A DNA stretch of 64,000 bases from Streptomyces sp. ISL-100 (GTDB taxonomy: Bacteria; Actinomycetota; Actinomycetes; Streptomycetales; Streptomycetaceae), in NCBI RefSeq assembly GCF_018614615.1, contig NZ_JAGGOK010000042.1:1-64000 (forward strand), written 5' to 3'. Made by a program: the position numbers and the translations under genes. This document shows positions 25,346 through 33,466 of this stretch, one piece after another. Position 1 is the first letter of the stretch; each line of letters begins with the position of its first letter. The notes under the pieces are model-generated. The model saw only the letters and a list, made by a program, of their open reading frames with translations, was not told the DNA's origin and ran no database searches.

Positions 25346-27631
25346 TCATTCACGGCCGTGGGCCTGCATGTACTCCTTGATCAAGCTTTGCGGCAGCCTG
25401 CCCCGTTCGTTGATTGCGCGTCCCTGGCTCTTGGCCCATGTGCGTACCAGGGATGCTGTGACGTTAGTAGGTGGCTCCTGCTGACGCGGCACTGACGGCT
25501 CAGGACCTGGCCTTGCCGGGGGAGTGGGTGGTTCCTCTCCGCCATGCCCCCCGGTCGGTCTTTCTTCGCCGGCCGACTCAATGACGGAGGCCAGCGCACG
25601 CAGACGGGCGGCGATCAAAGAGGGTGGCGCCGTAACGACATGGTCGCCGCCCTGTCGTGCCACTCCGGCAATGAAGGGTGCCCCCAGGAAGGCCAGAGCC
25701 TCCTCGATCTCGCTGCTGTCCAGAGGGGTCTCCAGTGCCCCCTTGGTCTCCCGCCAGATGTCGCTGACCCCCAGCACTCCGGTGGTGTACTGGATGTCGA
25801 CGGGATCGTTCCCGCTCTTCCACAGGGTGTGCAGCACCAAGCTCAGGGCTTCCTGCCGCCGCTCGGCTGCCCGCCAGGTGAGCGCCAGTGCCTCTGCGTT
25901 TCCCGCCGTCACCATTGCGGTGATCTCGCGCGGCGTGAGTGGTGTACGGCTGTGGCGCATGACGGCATTCGCGAGCTCTCTCGCGGTGAGCAGAGCCACC
26001 TTCTCCCTTGCCGCTTCCTGTACGACCCGGGCGTCGAACCGAGGGCCGACCAGTACTGTGCTCCGCGCCTCGTGGCGCTCGCGGTGTTCGCCCAGCCTCC
26101 AGAATTTGACGTCCTGATCGGTCACCAGCCCGGCGCCGTCCGTCTTGGCTTCCACTGCGACGCGCTGCCGATCGGTTGGCGACTGCCACAGCTCGATGAC
26201 CACATCGGTCTTCTTCGGCCCGCCGTGTGTCTCGACGTCGACACCAAGTGCACGGAAGGCAGCCGCAACCGCCCGCTCGAATCGTTGGTGGTCGGCGCTA
26301 TCGGTAGCGGCCTGTACGACTTCGGTGGCCAGCAGGCCGAAGCTGCGCCGACCAGCATCGGCCGTGGCACGTGCCTCTGCGGCGGATTCCCCTCGGACAA
26401 CGACGTCATCGGTGCTTGCCAGCTCGTCGGAATTCGCGTGCTCGAGCAGCGGCAACGTGTGGACCAGTGTGGTCCCCAACTCCGTTCTCCGGACGGCGAG
26501 TCCGATCCGTTCGGCTAGGCCGGTATCCAGGAGGAGCGCGAGCCGGCGTGTGACGTCTTCCCTGGTGAGCTGCATGTGGGGGTATCGCTCCGCGAGAACG
26601 CGGAGGAGCGTGGATGAGTGTGACTCGTCTTCCAGGGCCTCGAGGGTCTCTCCCAGCAAGGCAATGTTGAGGTGCAGCAGACGAACGAAGTCCAGAGCCT
26701 CGTCGGACGCCAGACAGCTTGCGGCAAGCTCTGTTGCCGCGAACGTATCGGTGCCTACCTGAGCCAGGAGACCGAATGAACGCAAGGTTCCCAGCGTTTG
26801 TTCGGCGGAGGATCCTAGGACGCCGAATTCCTCGGTACAGAAGGATCTGAAGTCACTTCGCGTGATCTCAGGCACGGCTGCGTTCACGAGGCGGGCCAAC
26901 ACTTCTACCCGCGCGCCACCCGCGACGTAGCCCAGTGGACGCTTTCGCGACCGCAGCGCGGCCTGATCGGCATCGGCCAGTTCGACGGCCAACAGGGCCG
27001 GCGGCGGGGGCAGCTCAACTGCCTGAGCGGAAGTTCGGCGTCGGTGAGGAAGTTGATCGGGGGTGACCAGTTCCAGCCGCTCCAGGAATCGCAGTCCGCG
27101 TTCCGTGGGGACGACCTTGCCGTTGGTCCAGTAGTCGACGAGTCCGGCTGCACGCAGCCAGTACACACGCCGACGGACTTGGTCGAGCGAGTCCCACCTA
27201 AGGCCGTATTCCTTTGCCGCAACTTCGTTCAACTCGTTGTGGGCTAGACCCTCTCCCAGTGAGGCGAGCACTTCGCCGACGAATCTGACGTTCGCATGGA
27301 AGACGGCGATGAGATAGAGCTCGTCTCCGGACTCGAGAAAGTAACTGGCCTCGTCGGTGAGGGACAGGCGTGACGGGCGCCCCTCCCGTTTCACTAGGCC
27401 GCAGGCGCCGAGCGCATGCACCGCTTTGCGCAAAGGAATCGGGCTGTCGGCATTGGGCGAGGTGAACGGACGGTCGATTGTTCCGTCCTTCGCGATGCCC
27501 GCCAGGAGGGTACGGAGATTGCTGATGATTTCGAGCGGACTGCCAGGAACGTGCGGTGAGGCCCCGGCTCGTGTCAGCCATGGGAGCGGCGCTGGGAAGC
27601 CTTCCTGGTCTGGCGGCCAAGGTGAGCTCAA
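25346..27631 (-). CDS. Winged-helix / PD-(D/E)XK nuclease / Lsr2 fusion, candidate defence protein
   Basis: 761 residues. Residues 1-440 look like repeated winged helices (for example LRKAVHALGACGLVKREGR and RVYWLRAAGLVDYW). About 447-560 is a Mrr-like PD-(D/E)XK nuclease: QRFERAVAAAF helix, D in KKTDVVIELW near 474, and VAVEAKTDG (E-x-K) near 493-495. A Pro-rich linker precedes residues 723-761, which match the Lsr2 C-terminal DNA-binding domain: VRTWAKSQG, then NERGRLPQSLIKEYMQAH, with the AT-minor-groove RGR at 743-745. TTG at 27631 is the start, set by AGGAGG 4 bases upstream. It probably cuts AT-rich or foreign DNA; that is inference. Confidence 0.75.
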   Translation of the reverse strand: MSSPWPPDQEGFPAPLPWLTRAGASPHVPGSPLEIISNLRTLLAGIAKDGTIDRPFTSPNADSPIPLRKAVHALGACGLVKREGRPSRLSLTDEASYFLESGDELYLIAVFHANVRFVGEVLASLGEGLAHNELNEVAAKEYGLRWDSLDQVRRRVYWLRAAGLVDYWTNGKVVPTERGLRFLERLELVTPDQLPHRRRTSAQAVELPPPPALLAVELADADQAALRSRKRPLGYVAGGARVEVLARLVNAAVPEITRSDFRSFCTEEFGVLGSSAEQTLGTLRSFGLLAQVGTDTFAATELAASCLASDEALDFVRLLHLNIALLGETLEALEDESHSSTLLRVLAERYPHMQLTREDVTRRLALLLDTGLAERIGLAVRRTELGTTLVHTLPLLEHANSDELASTDDVVVRGESAAEARATADAGRRSFGLLATEVVQAATDSADHQRFERAVAAAFRALGVDVETHGGPKKTDVVIELWQSPTDRQRVAVEAKTDGAGLVTDQDVKFWRLGEHRERHEARSTVLVGPRFDARVVQEAAREKVALLTARELANAVMRHSRTPLTPREITAMVTAGNAEALALTWRAAERRQEALSLVLHTLWKSGNDPVDIQYTTGVLGVSDIWRETKGALETPLDSSEIEEALAFLGAPFIAGVARQGGDHVVTAPPSLIAARLRALASVIESAGEERPTGGHGGEEPPTPPARPGPEPSVPRQQEPPTNVTASLVRTWAKSQGRAINERGRLPQSLIKEYMQAHGRE

Positions 27632-27871
27632 GGATCCTCCTCATGATTGACAGGATTTGAGGTTCGATGAGCTTTGATATCACTACACTCTGACGTTGTC
27701 TACGTGCGCTAGGTGACTGCCTGTGGTGTTTCTAGGTTCCTCTGGCCACCAGGGCCGCGACCGGCCGCTGCTGGTGAGGCCCGCGGAGTGGGGGTGTGTC
27801 GTGGGAGTCCGCGCCCGAGGGGCGGGAAGCAGTAACAGCGTCGCGGTACTCACCTCTCGAGGTGGAAGCCG

Positions 27872-28252
27872 GTGCCCGTGGTCTTCACCGGGCGGAAGGG
27901 CAAGCGGCGGCGCCTTGAGGTCTTCTTTGCGCCGCGCCAGCGTGGCAAGGGCGTGATGCCGACCATCTCCACCTACAGCTGCCACTTCAAGAAGGCGTGC
28001 GTGTCGGCCGGCCTGGTCGATGTGGACGGCAAGGCCAAGTACACGCCTGGCAGCCTGCGGCACTTCTTCGCCTCGACGGCCCTGGCCAACGGCGTTCCGA
28101 TCCACGAGGTCTCGCGCTGGCTGGGCCACCGCTCGGTCAAGACCACGATCGATATCTACGGACACTTGCTGCCCAGCGCCTGGGACCGCTGCCGGGAGGC
28201 CCTGCAGCACGCCATGCGGCCCGCGCCCCTCGATGAAGCGTCCCAGCCCTAG
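27872..28252 (+). pseudogene. C-terminal remnant of a tyrosine integrase
   Basis: 126 residues carrying the second half of the catalytic domain: PGSLRHFFASTALANG (His/Arg pair replaced by S-L-R), RWLGHRSVKTT and the nucleophile in IDIYGHLL. The N-terminal binding domains and the first catalytic arginine are missing and no frame restores them, so it is inactive. Its 3' end is followed by the same repeat modules as the intact integrase at 8.7-9.8 kb, so it marks an older integrated element. Confidence 0.8.
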
Positions 28253-28339
28253 AAGGAGGCGAGCCGGAGCGCCGGCACGCAAGCTGCGTAGGCGTGCACG
28301 AGGGGCGCCTGAGCTGCATCGTGTTGGGATAGAGCGCCC

Positions 28340-28430
28340 GTGCTGGGATCGTGCTGGGATGACCCCCTCCAGAACCGCGTTTCCGCAGGTGGCAGCTCCG
28401 TACCAGGGATTCCGCTTCAACGCCTAATGG
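28340..28430 (+). repeat. Dispersed integrase-associated repeat, copy 2
   Basis: GTGCTGGGAT-C-GTGCTGGGATG (28340-28361) preceded by a degenerate third unit at 28321, then CCGCAGGT and ATTCCGCTTCAACGCCTAAT. It parallels copy 1 at 8487-8565 and follows the integrase remnant by about 90 bases. Confidence 0.6.
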
Positions 28431-28558
28431 TCAATCAAGAATGATGCCCGGCCCGCTTGTTGGCGGGTTGGGCGCAGGCGCCTGTCTGCGGGGAGTCCTC
28501 GGCCCGTGAAGTGCTTTGGCCGGTGGCGGGTCTGGTTGGGACGACTGTGGCCGGTGTT

Positions 28559-28951
28559 TCAGACCTTGACGACCTCTACGGAAGGGCCGCACAGGAGCGT
28601 CAGGTCCTCGGGGTCGGAAGTGAGGACGGTGGCCGGCTGGGGTGCGGTGCGGGCGATCGCGGCGAAGGCGGCGTCGATGGCGTACTTGTGGCCGTGGAGA
28701 TGGTGGGTGCGCAGGAGGGCGGCGGCCTGGTCGGTGATCTCCTTGGTGACGTCGTGAACGTCGACGCGGGAAAGAACCCACCTGATGCGGGCGGGGTGGA
28801 TGCGCTCGTAGTCGGCCTCAAGGGTGGTCATGGCGCTGGTGGCTACGCGGATGCCCTCCTCCGATGCCGCCTGGACCAGAGCTACGACGGTGCGGTCTTT
28901 GCGGTAGAGCTTGGAGAGTCCTTCGCTGTCGAGCAGCAGGGTGCCGGGCAT
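28559..28951 (-). CDS. PIN-domain toxin (VapC-like ribonuclease)
   Basis: 130 residues, the usual VapC size. The four PIN acidic residues are visible: D8 in LLLDSEG, E45 in MTTLEAD, D93 in KYAIDAAF and D113 in LTSDPEDL. PIN toxins cut tRNA or rRNA when released from the antitoxin. It starts at the stop of the upstream antitoxin gene with a 1-base overlap (TGATG), a standard toxin-antitoxin layout. Confidence 0.9.
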   Translation of the reverse strand: MPGTLLLDSEGLSKLYRKDRTVVALVQAASEEGIRVATSAMTTLEADYERIHPARIRWVLSRVDVHDVTKEITDQAAALLRTHHLHGHKYAIDAAFAAIARTAPQPATVLTSDPEDLTLLCGPSVEVVKV

Positions 28952-29202
28952 CAGGCGGCGGCCCCGCCGACCTGTCGGTGGTCATGGCGCAGCAGCGCGC
29001 GGGCGGCCTCGACCTCCTCGCGGGTGAGCTCGTCGTTGTCGGTCTGGAAGTCGGCGACGATCTCCCGAAGCTTGTCCATGGCGACCCGTTGTTCGAGGGC
29101 TTCGGCGACGTAGGCGGAGAAACCGCCGGGGCCGACGTGGGCGCGTACGGCCTCGGCGAGGTCCTCGGGCAGGCTGATCGAATACTTCCTGCTACTGCTC
29201 AT
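28951..29202 (-). CDS. VapB-like antitoxin (ribbon-helix-helix type)
   Basis: 83 residues. The N-terminus RKYSISLPEDLAEAVRAHVG is a ribbon-helix-helix strand and helix; SAYVAEALEQRV completes the fold. The C-terminal half is acidic and should bind the PIN toxin. It is followed immediately by that toxin gene and has no other partner. It likely represses its own promoter. The ATG at 29202 follows GGAACC, a weak ribosome site. Confidence 0.8.
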   Translation of the reverse strand: MSSSRKYSISLPEDLAEAVRAHVGPGGFSAYVAEALEQRVAMDKLREIVADFQTDNDELTREEVEAARALLRHDHRQVGGAAA

Positions 29203-29308
29203 GGTTCCGATCCTACCTGTGGTCGTAAGTCTTCAGGTGCGAATGGAGTGTCGGCGCAGCGAGGGGAGATCGGCGCTCCACCCTCCGCCTTGCGGGAGGC
29301 CCGACCTG

Positions 29309-29446
29309 TCCGCAGGCAGTCCGCAGGACACCCGTAAACGGCCATCGGAAGCCAACGCATGTCAACGGGGAAATTGCTGGTCAGGGCCGTGTGCGGGGCT
29401 CCGTTGCAGGTCAGGATCAGCTGGCAGACGTTCCGCTTCAACGTGT
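29309..29446 (+). repeat. Direct repeat, right copy
   Basis: Partner of 24731-24867, same orientation, with the 27-base identical core at 29317-29343 and matching ends. It lies just upstream of the second YefM-YoeB system. Confidence 0.7.
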
Positions 29447-29499
29447 GAGCGGGTGAAATAACACCACGTTTGACGGCGTGGCAAACATGCAGGTCAATT

Positions 29500-29559
29500 G
29501 GGGCCGGCTCTTCCGGGAGTCGGCCCCTTGCTGTTTCCCGTGCTGGGATGGTGCTGGAT
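29500..29559 (+). repeat. Hairpin plus dispersed repeat, copy 3 (partial)
   Basis: An 11-bp stem with one mismatch (29500-29510 with 29517-29527) resembles a terminator. It is followed by GTGCTGGGATG-GTGCTGGAT at 29540-29559, the tandem module of the other integrase-associated repeats without its CGCTTCAA end. Confidence 0.5.
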
Positions 29560-29591
29560 TTGCTGATGGGGCGTCACCTATTTCGTTCAGC

Positions 29592-29629
29592 TTGACGTGA
29601 CTGACAGTGGTACGTTATGCGGTACCACT
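29592..29629 (+). promoter_or_regulatory. Promoter with overlapping YefM operator
   Basis: A possible -35 TTGACG (29592-29597) is 17 bases from a -10-like TTATGC (29615-29620). Overlapping it is a perfect inverted repeat AGTGGTAC-N8-GTACCACT (29606-29629), with GTAC cores 12 bases apart as in the first YefM operator. The overlap with the -10 fits repression by YefM-YoeB. Confidence 0.6.
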
Positions 29630-29648
29630 TGATGTAGGGAGTCAGCCC

Positions 29649-29930
29649 ATGTCCATAACTGCGAGCGAAGCCCGCAAGGCTCTCTTTCCGCTGATCAAGA
29701 AGGTCAACGACGATCACGAGGCCATCGAGATCGTCTCCAAGCACGGCAACGCCGTGCTCGTCTCGGCAGAGGACTACGCGGCGCTGCGCGAAGGCTCGTA
29801 CCTGCTGCGCTCGCCTGCGAACGCGCGGCGACTGCTCAAGGCGTACGAGAACGCCCTGGGCAACATCAACGTGTCGGAACGCGAGCTGATCGATCCGGAT
29901 GCGGCGGATCCTGCTGCGGGTGCCGCGTGA
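29649..29930 (+). CDS. yefM: YefM-family antitoxin
   Basis: 93 residues, close in pattern to known Streptomyces YefM: MSITASEARKALFPLIKKVN, EIVSKHGNAVLVSAEDYAAL and SYLLRSPANARRLL, then an acidic tail ending in DPDAADPAAG. ATG at 29649 is set by homology, and GGGAG lies 8 bases upstream. It overlaps the toxin start by 4 bases. It neutralises the following YoeB and represses the promoter at 29592-29629. Confidence 0.95.
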   Translation: MSITASEARKALFPLIKKVNDDHEAIEIVSKHGNAVLVSAEDYAALREGSYLLRSPANARRLLKAYENALGNINVSERELIDPDAADPAAGAA

Positions 29931-30181
29931 GGCTTGAGTTCGAGGATCAGGGCTGGGAGGACTACACGTCCTGGCTAAAGAACGACCGCAAGATGCTCAC
30001 CCGGATCAATAGGCTCATCGAGGACTCCAAGCGTGATCCCTTCTCGGGAATCGGCAAGCCCGAGCCGCTGAAGTACCACTTGCCGGGCGCCTGGTCGCGG
30101 CGGATCGATGACGAACACCGTCTTGTCTATCTGGTCACCGACAAGGAGGTCGTCATCCTCGCCGCCCGCTACCACTACTAG
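29927..30181 (+). CDS. yoeB: YoeB-family toxin (mRNA interferase)
   Basis: 84 residues, the same length as E. coli YoeB, with residues at the same numbers: E46 in GKPEPL, R65 in DEHRLVY, H83 and Y84 at the very end. It should cleave translated mRNA. A GTG start at 29927 overlaps the antitoxin stop. It is more canonical than the copy at 2430-2699. Confidence 0.95.
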   Translation: MRLEFEDQGWEDYTSWLKNDRKMLTRINRLIEDSKRDPFSGIGKPEPLKYHLPGAWSRRIDDEHRLVYLVTDKEVVILAARYHY

Positions 30182-30421
30182 ATTCTCGCTTGCCGCCACT
30201 GAGCCGGCCCTTCCAGTCGGGACGTAGCTCGTACACGAGTCGGTTCCCTCTTCGTGCATGGCCGGATTGATGGCGAGCAGGGCGCGACTGGCCGGGCCCT
30301 GCACGCGTCAGCGGCCCGGCGGACCCTGCCGCTGTCCCTGCCTGGAGGCCGAGACCCGCCGGGGGGCCATCCGGGCGGAACTCGTACCCGCCCGGCCCCT
30401 GGAGCCGGAGTGCTGCGGCCG

Positions 30422-30679
30422 ATGTGGGACATCGGCAACAGGCGGGACGATGGAGAGAGTGACCTGGACATCGCCCGGGTGTGGGTCGAATTCGCTCCTG
30501 GTCTCCCGCCCGGCGCCCGGGCCCCGGTACGCCTCCTGCCCCTGACCCCGTCGCGGTGGAGGCACCTCGCCGCGGGCGACCGGATCACGCTGTACGAGAC
30601 GGCGGTGGCCGGCGGGACGGCGATGATCCTGGAGGTGCAACCTCCGTCGGCGTGGGCGGAGCTCGCTTTGCGGCGCTGA
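30422..30679 (+). CDS. Small hypothetical protein
   Basis: 85 residues from an ATG at 30422. The segment ARVWVEFAPGLPPGARAPVR and LAAGDRITLYETAVAGGTAM is beta-rich and reads like a real, perhaps EF-Tu domain-like, protein. Upstream the reading frame continues without protein character, so a frameshifted longer ancestor is possible. No function is assigned. Confidence 0.4.
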   Translation: MWDIGNRRDDGESDLDIARVWVEFAPGLPPGARAPVRLLPLTPSRWRHLAAGDRITLYETAVAGGTAMILEVQPPSAWAELALRR

Positions 30680-30691
30680 TTTTTCCGCTTC

Positions 30692-30973
30692 CTACGGGAT
30701 CAGGGAGTTGTAGACCTCGACCACCTTCGAGTCGAACGGCGGGGCTCCGAGCTCCTGTGCGGCGGGTTTGACCGACTCCTCCAGGAAGCGCCGGAAGGCC
30801 TCTTCCGACTCCCATACGTCGATGACCTGCCAGCCACCGCCCTCGCCGGGCGCCCCGACGTGGGAGATGAGCCCGGCCGGAGGGTTCGTACGGTCCGGGA
30901 TCGCCCGGTCGAAAGTCGCCTGGTAGAGATCCTTGGTCCAGTTGGCGGCCTGGTTGATTACGAGAACTGCCAT
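30692..30973 (-). CDS. ABM-like (dimeric alpha/beta barrel) protein
   Basis: 93 residues from ATG 30973 with GAGGAA upstream. The sequence fits a ferredoxin-like dimeric alpha/beta barrel of the antibiotic biosynthesis monooxygenase superfamily: a central WQVIDVWESEEAFRRFLEES strand-helix is characteristic. Catalytic evidence is lacking. It lies next to a two-domain protein of the same fold and a methyltransferase, so it may tune or protect against a metabolite. Confidence 0.65.
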   Translation of the reverse strand: MAVLVINQAANWTKDLYQATFDRAIPDRTNPPAGLISHVGAPGEGGGWQVIDVWESEEAFRRFLEESVKPAAQELGAPPFDSKVVEVYNSLIP

Positions 30974-31003
30974 CTCGGTTCCTCGATTCACTTTCGGTTC
31001 GGG

Positions 31004-31618
31004 TCAGGACGGGCGGATTACCTGGGTGAGGATGACTTCGAATTCTTCGATGCTCCGGGTGATCACCCGTGCCTTCGCGGTCGCCTCGGCACGGACCGCT
31101 GCGACGGCGCCGCGGGATGCCGCCAGCGCGTTGCGGTCGGTGTAGAACGCGCCCACGGTGGCCCGGCCCTTGGCGCGGTCGATGAGCAGCGAGCCGCCCG
31201 CGAAGCCGGGAATGCCCCGGAGCTTGGGCAGCGCGGTGTCGCGGAACGTCTCCACCAGCAGGTCCGCGTCGGGCGGCTCGAACTCCAGGCGGACCAGCCG
31301 GAACCACGCACCGGGCTCCAGCGCCTCCGGACGGCTGACGACGGCCGCCTCCCAGTTGTCGGTAGCCACGGACTGGGCGAACGGTGCGATCAACTCCGCT
31401 CGGCGCGCGCGAAGGGCCTCGTCACTGGCCCGTCGGCTCTCTTCGTCCTCCCACCACGAGCCCACCAGCAGCTTGCCGAGCTCGCGGTCGACGAACAGGC
31501 CCATCCCGCGGTAGCCGGGCTGCTCCGACAGTAGCCGGGGTGCTTCAGTGCTGAGCGATTCGGCCACACTGTCCAGCTTGGCCGGATCACCTGTCGCGTA
31601 GGTCGTGCGTACGTACAT
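31004..31618 (-). CDS. Duplicated ABM-like domain protein
   Basis: 204 residues from ATG 31618 with GGAAGG upstream. Two related halves are visible, each with the strand-helix-strand of a dimeric alpha/beta barrel: YRGMGLFVDRELGKLLVGSWW in the first and FAGGSLLIDRAKGRATVGAF in the second. An internal duplication lets one chain form the barrel. Its ligand is unknown. It is divergent from the methyltransferase gene. Confidence 0.7.
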   Translation of the reverse strand: MYVRTTYATGDPAKLDSVAESLSTEAPRLLSEQPGYRGMGLFVDRELGKLLVGSWWEDEESRRASDEALRARRAELIAPFAQSVATDNWEAAVVSRPEALEPGAWFRLVRLEFEPPDADLLVETFRDTALPKLRGIPGFAGGSLLIDRAKGRATVGAFYTDRNALAASRGAVAAVRAEATAKARVITRSIEEFEVILTQVIRPS

Positions 31619-31815
31619 GGCGCCCTTCCTGCGGCGAGCCCCGAGTGGGCCCGTGTCCCGCACTCCATGCGACGGGTGGAGGACGCGGGAATCAAGGTGA
31701 CCGGGGCATTCAGGTGAGCGCCGTCCGAGTGGAGACCGTGGCCGAACCGGCGGAGCATGGACAGCGGAGCCCGGGCGCGTGGTGTGTGAGTGCGACTGAC
31801 AAGGATGCGACTGCG

Positions 31816-32892
31816 ATGACCACTGAGCAGACGATGGACCCCGCGCGGCGGGAGCAGTTCGCGGAGCGGATGCTCCAGGTGCTCAACGACTCCTGTCTGG
31901 GATACCTGTGCAGCCTCGGCCACCGCACGGGGCTTTTCGATGTCATGGCCGGGCTGCCGCCGTCGACCAGTGCGCAGATCGCCGAGGCCACCCGTCTCGA
32001 CGAGCGGTACGTACGGGAGTGGCTCGGCGGGATGACCGTGGGCGGCTTCATCGAGTACGACCCCGCTGGTGGCACCTATCGGCTGCCGCCCGAGCACGCC
32101 GCCTCCCTCACCCGCGCCGCCGGGCCCGACAACCTCGCCTCCTTCATGCAGGACCTCGCGCTGCTGGGCAATGTCGAGAACAAGGTGCTCGACGCGTTCC
32201 GCCGGGGCGGCGGCGTCCCCTACACGGCGTATCCGCGCTTCCAGGAGCTCCAGGCCGAGGAGACGGCGCGGGTGTACGACGCCGCACTCGTCGACACGAT
32301 CATCCCGCTGGCGCCCGGACTCACGGAGCGGCTGAGCGAGGGCATCGACGTACTGGACATCGGCACGGGCCAGGGGCATGCCGTCAATCTGCTGGCCCGG
32401 GCGTTCCCCGCCAGTCAGTTCCTCGGCGTGGACATCTCCGATACGGGCATCGCGGCAGCGCGGGAGGAAGCGGAGCTGCTCGGGCTGGACAACGCGCGGT
32501 TCGTTGTGTCCGACACCGCCGAACTGGCCGGGACGTACGACCTGATCACGGCCTTCGACGTGATCCACGACCTGGCGCGGCCGGAGCGCGCTCTGTCGGC
32601 CGTGGCCGGTGCGCTGCGGGACGACGGGGTGTTCCTAATGGGTGACATCGCCGCCTCCAGCAAGCTGGAGGAGAACATCGGCCACCCGCTCGGCCCCGCC
32701 CTCTACACCTTCTCGGTCTTCTACTGCATGACCGTCTCGCTCGGCGAGGGCGGCGCGGGCCTCGGCACGGTGTGGGGCAAGCAGCGGGCGCTGCAGATGC
32801 TCGGGGAGGCGGGGTTCGACGACGTCGAGGTGCGTGAGGTGGAGGGCGACATCCTCAACGTTTACTACGTGGCCCGCAAGAGCCGCCGCTGA
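31816..32892 (+). CDS. Class I SAM-dependent methyltransferase with N-terminal winged helix
   Basis: 358 residues. The first 120 residues contain a winged helix of the type found in O-methyltransferases (GYLCSLGHRTGLFDVMAGLP, EATRLDERYVREWLGGM). Motif I VLDIGTGQGHAVNLL lies near residue 178, the acidic loop in GVDISDTG, and DLITAFDVIHDL is motif III-like. ATG at 31816 is preferred over the longer frame, where sequence upstream is not family-like. Substrate unknown; it resembles transcription- or detox-linked methyltransferases widespread in actinobacteria. Confidence 0.85.
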   Translation: MTTEQTMDPARREQFAERMLQVLNDSCLGYLCSLGHRTGLFDVMAGLPPSTSAQIAEATRLDERYVREWLGGMTVGGFIEYDPAGGTYRLPPEHAASLTRAAGPDNLASFMQDLALLGNVENKVLDAFRRGGGVPYTAYPRFQELQAEETARVYDAALVDTIIPLAPGLTERLSEGIDVLDIGTGQGHAVNLLARAFPASQFLGVDISDTGIAAAREEAELLGLDNARFVVSDTAELAGTYDLITAFDVIHDLARPERALSAVAGALRDDGVFLMGDIAASSKLEENIGHPLGPALYTFSVFYCMTVSLGEGGAGLGTVWGKQRALQMLGEAGFDDVEVREVEGDILNVYYVARKSRR

Positions 32893-32943
32893 GGGGGCTC
32901 GGGAAGGGGTTCCTCGGGAAGGGGCTCTCAGGGGAAGCGGTGC

Positions 32944-33375
32944 TCAGACCGGTGCGTTCGGCAGGAGGCCGAGCTGGCCGAGGAAGTCCAGCTGATCGAA
33001 GTACAGCCGGTAGCTGACGATCTTGCCGTTCTCGACCGTCGCGATGTCGCAACCGCGCACCCTGACGTCCCTCTGAGTGGCCTCCAGGGTCTCCCCGGAG
33101 GGCATCACCAGCGGGCCGGTGTTCCTTCCGGTGAAGTAGCCTTCGTCGATCGCCGTGTTGCCTGATTCGTGCTTGTACGCCGACTCGTACGCGCTGTTCG
33201 GGATCGCGTCCGTCATCTGCCGCCAGTACTCGGCGATGTTCTCCCGGCCCCGGATCTCCCCGTCGGGCGTAATGGCAACCGCGTCCTCCGCGAAGCACTC
33301 CATGACGACCTTGAGGTCCGTGCTCGTGGTGAGCGCCTCGGTGAGCTGATCCATCACCTCACGGGCCTGCCCCAT
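32944..33375 (-). CDS. SnoaL-like (NTF2 fold) protein
   Basis: 143 residues from ATG 33375 with GGAGG 6 bases upstream. NTF2-like features: an N-terminal helix with FAEDAVAITPDGEIRGRENIAEYW, and strands VRVRGCDIATVENGKIVSYRLYFDQLDFLGQLGL ending in the usual aromatic pattern. SnoaL-like proteins include polyketide cyclases and many small-molecule binders; no catalytic residues are certain. It is convergent with the methyltransferase gene. Confidence 0.8.
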   Translation of the reverse strand: MGQAREVMDQLTEALTTSTDLKVVMECFAEDAVAITPDGEIRGRENIAEYWRQMTDAIPNSAYESAYKHESGNTAIDEGYFTGRNTGPLVMPSGETLEATQRDVRVRGCDIATVENGKIVSYRLYFDQLDFLGQLGLLPNAPV

Positions 33376-33466
33376 GATCCACCTCCAGGTTGGGCGTGGT
33401 GTCATGTCCGTCCCATTTTCCCACACTGTGAGGCAATTGCCGCGTCCGCGCTGCGAGGGGGCGGGC

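Noticed and set aside
27683..28420. Minus-strand frame opposite the integrase remnant
   Set aside because: No ribosome site and no motif; the plus strand gives clear tyrosine recombinase motifs.
24731..29446. Insertion sequence with terminal inverted repeats
   Set aside because: The two long repeats are direct, not inverted, and no transposase gene is present between them.
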